This document shows positions 42,907-53,483 of a DNA stretch of 64,000 nt, piece by piece. The stretch lies in contig NC_059297.1 in NCBI RefSeq assembly GCF_017591435.1, positions 12,308,911 to 12,372,910 on the forward strand. The letters run 5' to 3'. Numbering within the stretch: the stretch's first letter is position 1; the number at the start of each line of letters is the position of its first letter. Position numbers and translations under genes: made by a program. The DNA is from Portunus trituberculatus (taxonomy: Eukaryota > Arthropoda > Malacostraca > Decapoda > Portunidae). The notes below the pieces were generated by a model. That model ran no database searches, was not told the origin of the DNA, and saw only the letters and a list, made by a program, of their open reading frames with translations.

Positions 42907-43231
42907 ATGGGCAAGACTAGACCTTGTGCAGTGTATGGATGCACGCCTGCCAAGTCTAGTAATTTTAAATATTATAAATTCCCCAAGAACAAGACCATCG
43001 CAAGACAGTGGCTCCAAAAATGCTATCGTGCTGACACAGCAAACGTAAATAATACTGTGATTTGTGAGCAACATTTTAGTTCCGCCCAAATTAAGTGCAA
43101 TTTGAAATGTGAGTTATTAGGTTCCCCAGTTCCAAGGAGTTGGAGGGATCTAAAAACTGAGACAGTCCCTGATCAAAATCTGCCATTTCGTGGACACGAT
43201 AATGGAAGTGGCCTTTCTGCAGAAAATACAG
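42907..43231 (+). CDS. THAP-domain exon of the P-like element
   Basis: ATG at 42907, in one open frame to a GTAAGG donor at 43232. MGKTRPCAVYGCTPAKSSNF carries the first zinc ligands (C-x4-C), FKYYKFPKN and ARQWLQKC the core, and NTVICEQHFSSAQ the C-x2-H ligand pair, so a full C2CH THAP zinc finger (about 85 residues) is present. In P elements this domain binds subterminal sites in the element DNA. Without splicing the frame stops at 43243-43245, giving 112 residues. No downstream exon for the RNase H-like or GTP-binding parts was seen in the remaining 890 bp, so the product would be a DNA-binding fragment only. Confidence 0.88.
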
Positions 43232-43384
43232 GTAAGGAAACTTAGATTTACTGGCTAAATCTGATCAGTTTCAACACTCCAAATTAGAAATTGCATAATC
43301 TGCTTATGCCTAATGAACGAAATTAGTTCTATTAGTAGCCTAGACCTAGTCCATAATTTACAAGCTATGCCAGCCTGACAGGCT

Positions 43385-43442
43385 ACTGAGTGTACCATGG
43401 TACAATAACTTTTTGATGTCTCTCGTTATTGTACCATGGGTT
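43385..43442. repeat. Hairpin made of two P-like termini back to back
   Basis: CATGGTACAATAAC and its reverse complement GTTATTGTACCATG lie about 15 bp apart (43396-43438) inside the element. The pairing extends outward through GAGTGTAC/TACACTC. Confidence 0.85.
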
Positions 43443-44085
43443 TACACTCAAGAATAAAGTACTTATATGAAGTGTGAATAGTTTAGGGCCGATGCAAGCT
43501 AAAGGAATGGATTGCCACGTTTAAATAGCGGTATACACTCACGGTCCATTCATATTACATGCATTTCAATGGCTTATGGTCCCCACTGAAATGCATTTAG
43601 TATGTGACAGCACCGTAAACAGAGCGTGACCGTCCCTGTATAGTGTGGATCGCCTTTAGCCTTTAGCTTCTTGTAGTTTTACTTTTACATGTAGAGAGAA
43701 CAGTGAGGTGCTGAGGAAGACGACGAAGGTACATGAAGGCGAAGAGGATCAGAGGAAATCAATGTGCAATTATGCAATTATGCATAATGTATATGGCTTG
43801 AAAAATCCACTAACAATGTTTTTTGAGCCACATCTACTAGCCTGACATGTCTTTATCCGTACAATATCTTGTCTATCGCTATGAAATATCATCAACATTC
43901 GATCACTAATGTGTATCATATTTAATTTTCGACTGCATAACTAATGGATTATGAAAAGAAAAAAGTTTTATATTAATTATTCATGATTTATTGAGTAGCA
44001 GACTATCGCGATCAGAGCTGGCTAGGCGAGTGGATGACGTCACAGAAACAACGTTTCAGAAGACTTACCAGTAGGGCTTTGAGAC
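43443..44085. other. Interior of the P-like element, noncoding
   Basis: No coding frame recognised. Contains a small inverted pair TGCATTTCAATGG / CACTGAAATGCAT (43560-43600). Confidence 0.5.
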
Positions 44086-44120
44086 TCTCGTGCGTCTACC
44101 TGTCTCGTTATTGTACCATG

Positions 44121-44128
44121 CCCTGTAC
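44121..44128 (+). other. 8-bp target duplication, right copy
   Basis: CCCTGTAC, identical to 42716-42723. Confidence 0.9.

Positions 44129-45016
<888 letters not shown>

Positions 45017-45077
<61 letters not shown>
45017..45077. repeat. (TA)n microsatellite
   Basis: About 60 bases of TA adjoining the Tigger E left end. Confidence 0.98.
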
Positions 45078-45080
<3 letters not shown>

Positions 45081-45199
45081 TCAAACCTCGCTGGACATGA
45101 ATTCGCCGAACACGAAACTCGCATATACACGAATCGATAAAATATCACATATTTCGCCGAGCACAACTTTGACTCGCGATTGCACAATTTGGTCTCCAT

Positions 45200-46323
45200 T
45201 TGAATCTCCCGCTGGTCTTGGTGGATGCACTTGACCTCCCTTCCCAAGCGTCTTGGACTCTTCGTAATTTTCTGAAAGTCATGGAAGATACAAAATCCCT
45301 CTTCACTGAAACAGATCCCATCCTGGAGAGGAGCATTATCGTATTTTACGGCTTGCAAGATGCTGCATCTTGGAAGACGCACCCCAATATTTGAAAGAAA
45401 TTTCTAAGAAAAAGAATGTCATTCTTATACAAGAACGCATTCACCATATACCCGACCACTGAACACAAAAACATCAGAAGCAAGGAGTCTGCAAGACACT
45501 ATTGTTTCACCACTCATTACAAATTTGCTGGAGCACTCACCACAAATTTGAAACTATGTAAATGAAAACACCATAGGTAAATACATATACACAGTGAAAC
45601 AGGCCATCTCTTCTTGTTTTATTGGCGGGCGACGGCATGTTTTTGGACTTGTTGTTTACATTACGGAATAACTTGTCCGATTGCTGAAACCGAACACGTC
45701 AGTGTTGCAGTTTGTATTTATTTTATTTTGCAGTCGTGCTTCATAGGCTTTATCAATGTGAATACAATTCACAAGTGGAGTTTTGACTCTTGCTTGAATG
45801 AGTAAGCCACTTGGATGTTCTATTAATAAAGTTATAAAGGCACCTGGTATGATGTGTGTGCGTTCGTGTGCATGTTGTGTGTGTTGCAATGAGACGAGGA
45901 AGCGGTCCGTTTTCTCTACACGCTCAGTAGGCTGCCGGAAGGATTATGGTATTGTAAATACTTGTAACACCTAAGTACTGAGTTTACATAATATAAAAGG
46001 CTAAATTAAATGGTACTTAAGCTAACATCATAATGTAATGACTCGACATACAAATTCAGGTCGCTATCTGTCATGTGTCCAAGCTCACTTGAGGTTGGAT
46101 GCTGCCTTACAATACAACATTCATCTTGAAAGACGCACTAGTATTTTTCAGGATATTTTTTAGGAAAAAAAGTGCGCCTTGTAAGCCGTAAAATATGGTA
46201 AGTTCAAGAGGGATGTTGAGGAGCTTCTTTTGCCCTACAAGGAGACTTTACGCCATATGGAAGCATCTGCCAGTCAGAGGCACATCACTTCATATTTCAA
46301 GCTCTCCAACCAGCAAATAAACT
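45200..46323 (+). pseudogene. Tigger E transposase C-terminal remnant, split by MITE
   Basis: Before the MITE: LPLVLVDALDLPSQASW, RNFLKVMEDTKSLFTETDPI and LERSII. After it: KFKRDVEELLLPYKETLRHM and EASASQRHITSYFKLSNQQI, then stop (46321). The ending SQRHITSYF is typical of Tigger transposase C-termini. No DDE motif remains. Confidence 0.65.
45344..46193. mobile_element. MITE (Tc1/mariner-type ends) nested in Tigger E
   Basis: Ends TTTTACGGCTTGCAAG and, reverse-complemented, TTTTACGGCTTACAAG pair over about 70 bp (GAAGACGCAC/GAAAGACGCAC). Flanked by TA at 45342-45343 and 46194-46195. 45578-45590 holds AGGTAAATACATATACAC, a LINE-tail-like motif. Confidence 0.8.
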
Positions 46324-47189
46324 AAAGGTACTAGTACTATAATTCAATAAAATGTGTGATTGATACTTCATTTATTGTTTTTTTTTTCAGCCTTTTTGGT
46401 AAAAAAAATTTGGGCGGGAGGATCTGGGAACGTAACCCCCATTTTCCCATAAGGCCTATTATTCGCCGAACACGAATCTCGCTGTACACGACGAGCTCAG
46501 GAACGTAACTTGTGTTGGGCGAGGTTTGACTGTATATATTGTGATGGGCACCGTCTTAATCTCCTCTAATTTATTATTTCATTATATGTGAAGCCTATGG
46601 CCACCCATCGCGGGCCCCTCGGGCTGTTATGCTGAGCAGACGACCCGCCACCCTCTCTTTGTTTCCACCATTTTGTTGTGTCTGTGAGCCTCGCCTCAGT
46701 AACCAGCCAGTCTTCAGTGGAGGTAGACACATGCGCTCCTGGTTTCTGGCCCCCCCAGATGGGAACCGCCTTGTCGTGGTGGGGGCTTGCGTGCCCCAGT
46801 GACCTGGCGAGCTAGGCTAGAGGGGGCTTAGTCCCCTGCTCTGCCCTTTCGAGGGGGAGAGGGCTACCCATGCTAGTACGGTCGCCAGTGAGGGGCCAGA
46901 CTAAATGGTTCCTACGTAGGCTGCCAGTGGACCAGCGGAGCCACCCGCTGGAGGGATCGCCCAATAGGGGCTGTCCTGTTCTGGATGGTTGGGTGTCCAG
47001 GCTGGGATGCTTTGGGAGGGGGGTCTCAGCTCTGTCGTGGACAAACATTCGTATCATGTGGGGCCTTTTTAAAACGACTGGTCCGCATGGGGACGAGGTA
47101 CCCGTCCACGGCAGCCAGCGCTTCCTCCCATTGTAGTCCCAGTAGGTGGTTTCCTTGCCCCTGGAGCCAATTTTTGTGTAGCTGTTTTT

Positions 47190-49083
47190 ATGGGAAAACA
47201 CAAAAAACATTCAGGTTCTCGTGAGGTGGCTGACCTGGCCCACGAGACGTCATCTTCAGGTCTGAGTAAGGAGGAGGATTCCCCTCCACAAGGGCCTCCC
47301 ACAGCAGTCTCTTGTTCTGGAAGTTCTTTTGAGGGATGCATTTCTGCTGCATATGATTCTCTTGTAATGGTAAATGTTAATCCATCATTTTCCTATCATG
47401 CCTTGCACTCACTTCTCAAGGCGTATGGTACGGTTGTTCGCATTCGACTGGTTTATGATAAGGACTTTCCTTCTAACCGATGCTATGTAACGTTTATGTC
47501 ATGTGATGAAGCTCGTTTAGCTTATGAACATGTAGCATCTCTGCCCTCGCCGGCCATGGCTTTAAAACTGAATTTCTCCAGTCACGTAATATTTCAGACA
47601 GTGACATGGATTACATCCCAAATGTTTTTGAAAACTATTTAGAGAATTCAGTTCCAGCAGTCCGCCAGATCCCACCTCCACGTTGGTTTGTGGCGTACTA
47701 TAGAAATGGGCGTGGAATTTCATCCATGCCTCCCGGTACCTGTCCAAAGAAATCGGCACGATTCCTGAGGGAATCTGAAAAAGTATGGGAAGGGGGTGCT
47801 TGTGCGAGCAAAAGATCTTACGCAAGCTAGGATGTTGCAACATCTCCCATGCCCTTCTGACAGCATGTTTGAGACTGTTAAGGCTCATCCCACCTTTAAC
47901 TATAGCAAAGGTTGTGTTTATAGCCAAGACCTCTATGAATTCCCAGAAGAGGAAATACTAGCAATGTGCCCTAGCTCAGTACAAAAGGTGACTAAGATGA
48001 GGAACTCCTCCAACATGGTCCTTCTCACTTTTTGGGTCCACCCTTCCTGACCGTGTTAATATCGGTCCTATCAACCTTAGGGTGAGGCACTTTGTTTCTC
48101 GCCCTCTTCAGTGCTTCTCATGCTATGGGTACGGTCACGGGAAAAGCTCGTGTAAGGAAGCTTCCCGATGTGGTAATTGCTCTGCACTCGACTCGCATTC
48201 AGAGGAGCATTGCAATGGTGCAGCTTATTGTTTTCATTGTCGTGATGCTCACCAGGTACGTTCCAGGCAATGCCCTAGGTATCGCCTGGAGCAGGACATT
48301 CTACAGCTTGCCAATAGTCAGTTTATCAGCCTCGGTAGCGCCCGCCGTGAACTCCTGTACCGCCAGAAGGATGGTACTGGTGCGACATCCTATGCTTCAT
48401 TGGCCGCTCGCTCTTCGGCTGAGTCTGCCGGTCCGAAGACAACTCCTCCTGCTACCTCTCGCTCTGTTGGGGCGGGTGGTACTGTTTATCTGGCTAACAG
48501 GTTTGCCATTTTGGCTGATGACTCGGTTGAGTCATCTCTTAGAAGTGACGAGAAAAATACGGACTTGAACAAAGTTACCCATGTAGTAGATGTCCATTTG
48601 CCACCTGTATCTCCTAAGCCTTTCAAGGGTCTAACTAAGCGGCACCGCGGCTCTGCGGAGTCGTTAGATTTAGCTCAGCATAAGCAGTCTAAGTTTTCTC
48701 CCGGTGCTTATAATCGTGAGTCCTCCAGGGACCGCTCTGCTAGGGTAGCTCCAGTAGTTTCTGTCCAGCCTTCTGTGACGCCCTCCGTCTCAGATCGGGC
48801 TTCTTATGATGAGGACGGTCTGAGCATGGAGACGTCCGATGATATTGTCATAGCCGTCCCTCGTGGACCAACTGTATCGGAAAGTGCAGTCCTGCCTGAT
48901 CCTCGTCCTCCGAGGACCAGTAAAAGTGATGATAGTTCGCATCACCCACCGATAAGCCGAAAGGCTGAGGTCCAACGACCCGGCACACCTCAATTCCCGG
49001 TGTCTTCTCGTCGTTTGATTAGTTCTAGTCAGGTCAGTCACGGGCAGCCTCAAAAGGCTCGCTCGTCCACTGCACCCAAATAG
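47190..49083 (+). pseudogene. LINE ORF1: RRM-like domain and CCHC zinc knuckles
   Basis: ATG at 47190 (MGKHKKHSGSREVADLAHET). Residues 58-118 resemble an RRM (VMVNVNPSFSYHALHSLLKA, RCYVTFMSCDEARLAYEHV). Frames then shift near 47600, 47800 and 48050 (GRGISSMPPGTCPK, VRAKDLTQARMLQHLPCPS). Frame 48082-49083 begins in LRVRHFVSRPLQ-like sequence and contains three zinc knuckles: CFSCYGYGHGKSSC, CGNCSALDSHSEEHC and CFHCRDAHQVRSRQC. A Ser/Pro-rich tail follows, ending at 49081-49083. Nucleic-acid-binding chaperone of the LINE particle. The stop is followed at once by ORF2. Confidence 0.85.
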
Positions 49084-49094
49084 TCGTCTTCAAG

Positions 49095-52000
49095 CTTCTA
49101 CAATGGAACTGTAGAGGCCTTCGCGCCTCGTGGGGAACTCCGAGCTTTGCTGTCGGAGTTCTCTCCAGCCTGTGTAGCTCTACAAGAGACTATGATAGGT
49201 GATAGTACTTATTCTAGTCCTCCTGGCTATCGTGGTTTTTTTAACACTCCTTTCCCTGACCAGGGCCACCACGGTGGCACAGCTATTCTAGTCCGTCAGG
49301 ATATACCTGTTATCCCGGTACAACTTAACTCTCCCTTCAGGTGGTTGCTGTTAAGGTCTTTATGGGACGACTGTACACCATCTGCAGTTTATATCTACCT
49401 CCTCGGCTTCCTGTCTCCAGGGGTGAGCTTGACGGCCTGGTGCGTCAGCTGACTCCGCCTTTTCTTTTGTTGGGAGATTTTAACGGCCGTCACCCGTTGT
49501 GGGATGAAGGTGCTAGTAATCCTCGTGGGGTTTTAATCGGTTCTTTTATTGAGGATGAGGGATTGAGATTTTAAATTCTGGGATGTTACACATTTCCACA
49601 CTCCTACTGGGACTTTTACAGCTATCGATCTTTCTCTTTGTACATCTAATTCTTTCCTTGATTTTAATTGGCGAGTCCTACCGGATTTACACGGTAGTGA
49701 CCACTTTCCGATTTTATTGCAATCTGTGAAATCTGAGCCACAGTCCCGGCCACCACGCTGGGTTTTAGACAAGGCAGATTGGCGTCGATTCACAGACCTT
49801 AGCTCTTTTATTCGTCCGCTGGCTGACTTTTCTACTTGTGCTGAGGCTGTTGATTATTTTACTGATTTTTTTATTTCTTTAGCCCTTCAGACAATCCCTA
49901 GGACGTCAGGTCGCTTTACTAAGCGTCCCGTTCCTTGGTGGAACGCAGCATGCACTGCAGCGGTTAAAGAGAAACGGTCAGCTTTCTCTCGTCTCCGGCG
50001 ACATCGTGGGGACCCACAGTGCCTGGAAGCTTTTCGGCGATGCCGAGCTCAGGCCCGCCGCATTTTGAAAGAGGCACAAAGAGCCTCGTGGAAAGCCTAT
50101 ATCTCTTCCATAAACGTCCGCACCCCTCTTACGGATGTCTTCAACAAAGTCCGCCGAATTGCTGGGAAGTATTCTGCTGCTTCCCCACCAATTTTGTTGT
50201 CTGCTGGGCGAACGGTGGCAGACCCTAGGAATGTCGCTGACCTCTTTGCGGAGCACTTTGCCAGTGTTTCCCAGAGGCATCCTGCAGCTCCGGGCGCACG
50301 TCACCGCCAGAGAATGGAATCTCTCGGCATAAACTTTTCTTCCGCTGGAGGGGAGTCTTATAATGTCCCTTTCTCTGCTTCCGAGTTGCGGACCGCTTTG
50401 TCCCAGTGTCACGACTCTTCTCCTGGGCCAGATGATATACCTTATGCCTTCTTGCGCCACATGTCTGACACTGCTTTTAACTTTCTTTTAAATCTTTATA
50501 ATATGATTTGGCATACCGGTGACTTTCCATCTTCTTGGGCTGTGGCAGTGGTTCTCCCATTTCCGAAGCCTGGGAAAGATAATCTCCAGGCTACGAACTA
50601 CCGTCCTATATCTTTAACGTCCTGTATTTGCAAAGTGTTAGAAAAGATGGTAAATATAAGACTCATGTGGTATTTGGAGAGGGGAAGTACTTGTCACCGG
50701 TACAGTACGGCTTCCGAAAGATGAGGTCTACTACTGATGCTCTTTTATCCCTAGAGTCTTCCATTTGTGAGGCCTTCGCTAATCACCACCATCAAGTAAC
50801 AGTCTTTTTTGACCTGGAGAAGGCCTACGACACGGCTTGGTGTCATGGCATTTTACAGTCTTTGTTTAATTTTGGCCTTCGGGGCCACCTTCCTATTTTT
50901 ATCCAGCAGTTTTTATCCAGCCGTTTTTTACGGGTTCGAGTTGGGAGTGTTCTCTCCGATGCTACAGCTTTAAATGACGGTGTCCCACAGGGAAGTATTC
51001 TTAGTGTTACGCTATTCGCAGTTGCAATAAATGGTGTTATAGATACTCTACCGGATGGCATTCACAGTTCTTTATATGTGGACGACTTGTGCATCTCTTT
51101 TGCTGCTTCTAGGATGTCACTGATTGAGCGCAAGCTCCAACTGGCGATCAATAGGGTGTCCAGTTGGGCCAACATGAACGGTTTTCGATTCTCCACCTCG
51201 AAGACCGTAGCCATGCATTTTTGTCGCAACCGTGGTGTCCATCCGGCAGGCACTATCCCTTCTTCGGGTTTTAAGTCATACCTCTTGGGGTGCGGACAGG
51301 GACACGTTGCTGTTGCTTCACCGTACACTCATACTTCCGAAGCTGGAATACGGCTGTGAGATCTACTCATCCGCAACAGATGCACGACTACGCTCGCTTG
51401 ACCCCGTGCATCATGCTGGGGTCCGCTTGGCTACGGGTGCATTTCGGACATCTCCAATACCTAGCCTTCTAGTGGATGCTGGTTTCTGGCCGCTCGACCT
51501 CCGGCGCCAGTCTTCGATGCTCCGGTGTTGGTTTCGCACCCACCGTCTGCCTGATTTTGTCCCCTGTGTGTCAATGTTGCGGGACTCGCGCTCGCAGGCG
51601 TATGTCACTCGACCGAGTCTCCCTAAACCTTTTGGCCTACGTGTTGCAAATCTCATGGCAGAGTTATCTATCGACCCCACTCCTGTGTACTCTTTCCGTC
51701 TCCCGCGAGTTGGTAATTGGCAGCTTCCTGTTATCTCATTATGCCCTGCCATGGATGGCAAGAAGGATTTTTTGCCAGCTCTGTCCCACACACGGTTTTA
51801 GAACACTTTTTATGCATTCTGATGATATCCCTGTTTTTACTGATGGCTCCAAATCCGACTCAGGCGTTGGATTTAGTGTGGTTTTCCTCTTTTATCGGTC
51901 TGGCAGCCTTCCTTCAGTGGCGTCCGTTTTACTGCGGAGCTGTCTGCCATAGTCCTAGCTTTACAAATAATTTTTACTCTACCGGTTTCGTCTTTTACAA

Positions 52001-52660
52001 TTTTTAGTGACTGTCGCAGTGGTCTTACTCTCTCTCTTGCACTATATCCTTTAACCCTTTGGTTTTATCAGCCTTGGAGTGGCTATACCTTCTTACACAA
52101 CGAGGATATCGTGTTGGGTTCTGTTGGGTTCCTGGTCACGTTGGTGTTCCAGGAATGAACATGCAGATCGCCTCGCTAAACAGGCAGCAAGTCGCGCTCC
52201 ATCTCCTGCGTCTGTTCCGTTTCGAGATGTCTTTCCTCTAATTCGTGAGGCAGTTGCAGCAATCTGGCAGAGGAGATGGCTAACGGGGGTCGCAACCTCG
52301 AAAATGGGAGAGATCACTATTTCCTCTATCCCTCACTGGACATACACCCATGTTCGAGATCGACGTTTACAGACTTTATTGGCGCGACTGCGTATAGGTC
52401 ACACGTACCTTACACAGAGGTACCTGTTGACCAGGAACCCTCAACCTTACTGTGATGACTGCCTGGTGCCGCTTACCGTGCGGCACCTATTGGTAGAGTG
52501 CCCTAGTTTGATAGAGTTACGACACCGCTACCTCTACCGCTGTCGCGGTAGAGATAGCGGTGTCTATTATATCTCAAAGGTCCTTGGACCAAAGTGTCTG
52601 GCCCAAGGCCATGACGTTTTTAGATTTTTGGGAGAAGCTGGCCTTCTCCCAAAGCTGTGA
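49095..52660 (+). pseudogene. LINE ORF2: endonuclease, reverse transcriptase, RNase H
   Basis: Endonuclease: LQWNCRGLRAS-like start (about 49105), ACVALQETMIG, GGTAILVRQDIPVIPVQ, then in other frames LPPRLPVSRGELDGLV and FLLLGDFNGRHPLWDEGASN. RT frame 49717-50724: SQCHDSSPGPDDIPYAFLRH, VLPFPKPGKDNLQATNYRPI, SLTSCICKVLEKMV; frame 50628-51359: YGFRKMRSTTDALL, VTVFFDLEKAYDTAW, GVPQGSILSVTLFAVAI and the active site SLYVDDLC (about 51075). Frame 51232-51801 holds the RT C-terminal region. RNase H: VFTDGSKSDSGVGFSVV (51835), FSDCRSG (about 52005) and VPGHVGVPGNEHADRLA (about 52130-52180). A terminal zinc motif CDDCLVPLTVRHLLVECPS follows (52458-52510). EN-RT-RNaseH order fits the I group. At least six frameshifts. 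Confidence 0.9.
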
Positions 52661-52966
52661 TTTTTATTTAATTTTAATATATGTATTTTAATGTTTTATG
52701 TATATTATTGTAGCTTTTTGTTTTTAATTACCATTAATTTTATCGTTTTCACTTGTTTTAGCTATTTTATGCATTTTATTTAAGTTTATTATATGTATTT
52801 TTAATGTTTTATTGAATTTTATTGTAATTTTAGTATTTTTTGTTACCTTTGATTTTATCTTTTTTAATTTCTTTTAGTTTTTATAAACTACATTGTAGTA
52901 AGTAAAATATCGTAGCGGCGCCATATGACCGTTGATGTTGCGGCGCCTAAAATTAAAATCCATCCA
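52661..52966 (+). other. I-like LINE 3' UTR and tail
   Basis: T-rich, with repeated TTTTATGTATATTATTGTA / TTTTATTGAATTTTATTGTA phrases, a GCGGCGCC pair (52914-52920 and 52940-52947), and a terminal CATCCATCC. Confidence 0.7.
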
Positions 52967-53371
52967 TCCTGGTTTCTGGCACAGGGTGGAGACACGTGTT
53001 GCTGGGCTGTTCTTCTTACTCGCTAGTCATTGCTCTGGGAGTTGTGCCCTCCTGTTGAGTAGCTGGCTCAAGGGGGTATTAAGGCCTCGCCCTGTTACAT
53101 ATAACATCTACCATTTATAAATTCTACTTGGTTGGGGGGGAGAAGGAGTTGCTGAGGAGATTCCCTGACAGTGGGGGAAATTATACACTGTTGGCGACCT
53201 TGAAAGAACCTGAGGGTTACGGCGGCTGTGAGTTATAGTAGTGGGGACTCTATGGAGTGTTTTATAATCCCCACTGTACTGACCGTAACAAAGTTGGTGA
53301 TTTTGCCAGAATAACAGTCTAGTGAGCTGTAGCAGTTAACCGCAGCCGTGTGGAGTACGTTGACCATAACA

Positions 53372-53392
53372 GTGGCGACCTCGCCAGGATAA
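53372..53392 (+). other. Candidate primer-binding site of the LTR element
   Basis: GTGGCGACCTCGCCAGGAT directly follows the LTR end (ACCATAACA). TGGCGACC-type sites are common in gypsy-group elements. The matching tRNA was not determined. Confidence 0.6.
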
Positions 53393-53483
53393 ACCAAGTG
53401 CTTTATAGTGTTGTAGTATATTGTGTGGGGTATTATTACTTATATTATTTTATTGTTTGTGAAAACGAGTCCTTGTGAGCACC

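Larger units (their letters stand above)
42724..44120 (+). mobile_element. P-element-like transposon, internally deleted, THAP-only
   Basis: Ends CATGGTACAATAAC and, reverse-complemented, CATGGTACAATAAC, followed inward by AGGTAGACACACGAG and AGGTAGACGCACGAG respectively. An exact 8-bp duplication CCCTGTAC flanks it. The 8-bp duplication, a CATG...AATAAC terminus and a THAP exon are the hallmarks of P elements. 1.4 kb, with no catalytic region found after the THAP exon. Confidence 0.88.
45078..46532 (+). mobile_element. Tigger E (pogo-group)
   Basis: The left end CAGTCAAACCTCGCTGGACA and the reverse-complemented right end CAGTCAAACCTCGCCCAACA share further pairing (TTCGCCGAACACGA). TA flanks both. 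Contains C-terminal transposase coding sequence split by a nested MITE. Confidence 0.82.
46751..52966 (+). mobile_element. I-like LINE (6.2 kb) in the 5' LTR with 14-bp target duplication
   Basis: Flanked by TCCTGGTTTCTGGC at 46737-46750 and 52967-52980; the 3' LTR has the unbroken site (TTGGTTTCTGGCACAG). The 5' end begins CCCCCCAGATGGGAACCGCC. ORF1 has an RRM-like part and zinc knuckles; ORF2 has endonuclease, RT, RNase H. The tail is AATTAAAATCCATCCATCC. Full-length structure, but with frameshifts. Confidence 0.9.
46540..53371 (+). repeat. 5' LTR (46540-46750 plus 52981-53371), interrupted by a LINE
   Basis: The two pieces together are about 600 bp and match the 3' LTR, except for a roughly 1-kb segment present only in the 3' LTR (58172-59162). 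The LTR end is set by the adjacent primer-binding-site-like sequence. Confidence 0.85.

Noticed and set aside
47069..47341. Short frames on both strands near the I-like LINE 5' end
   Set aside because: They lie in the GC-rich 5' UTR and ORF1 start of the LINE and are shadows of it.
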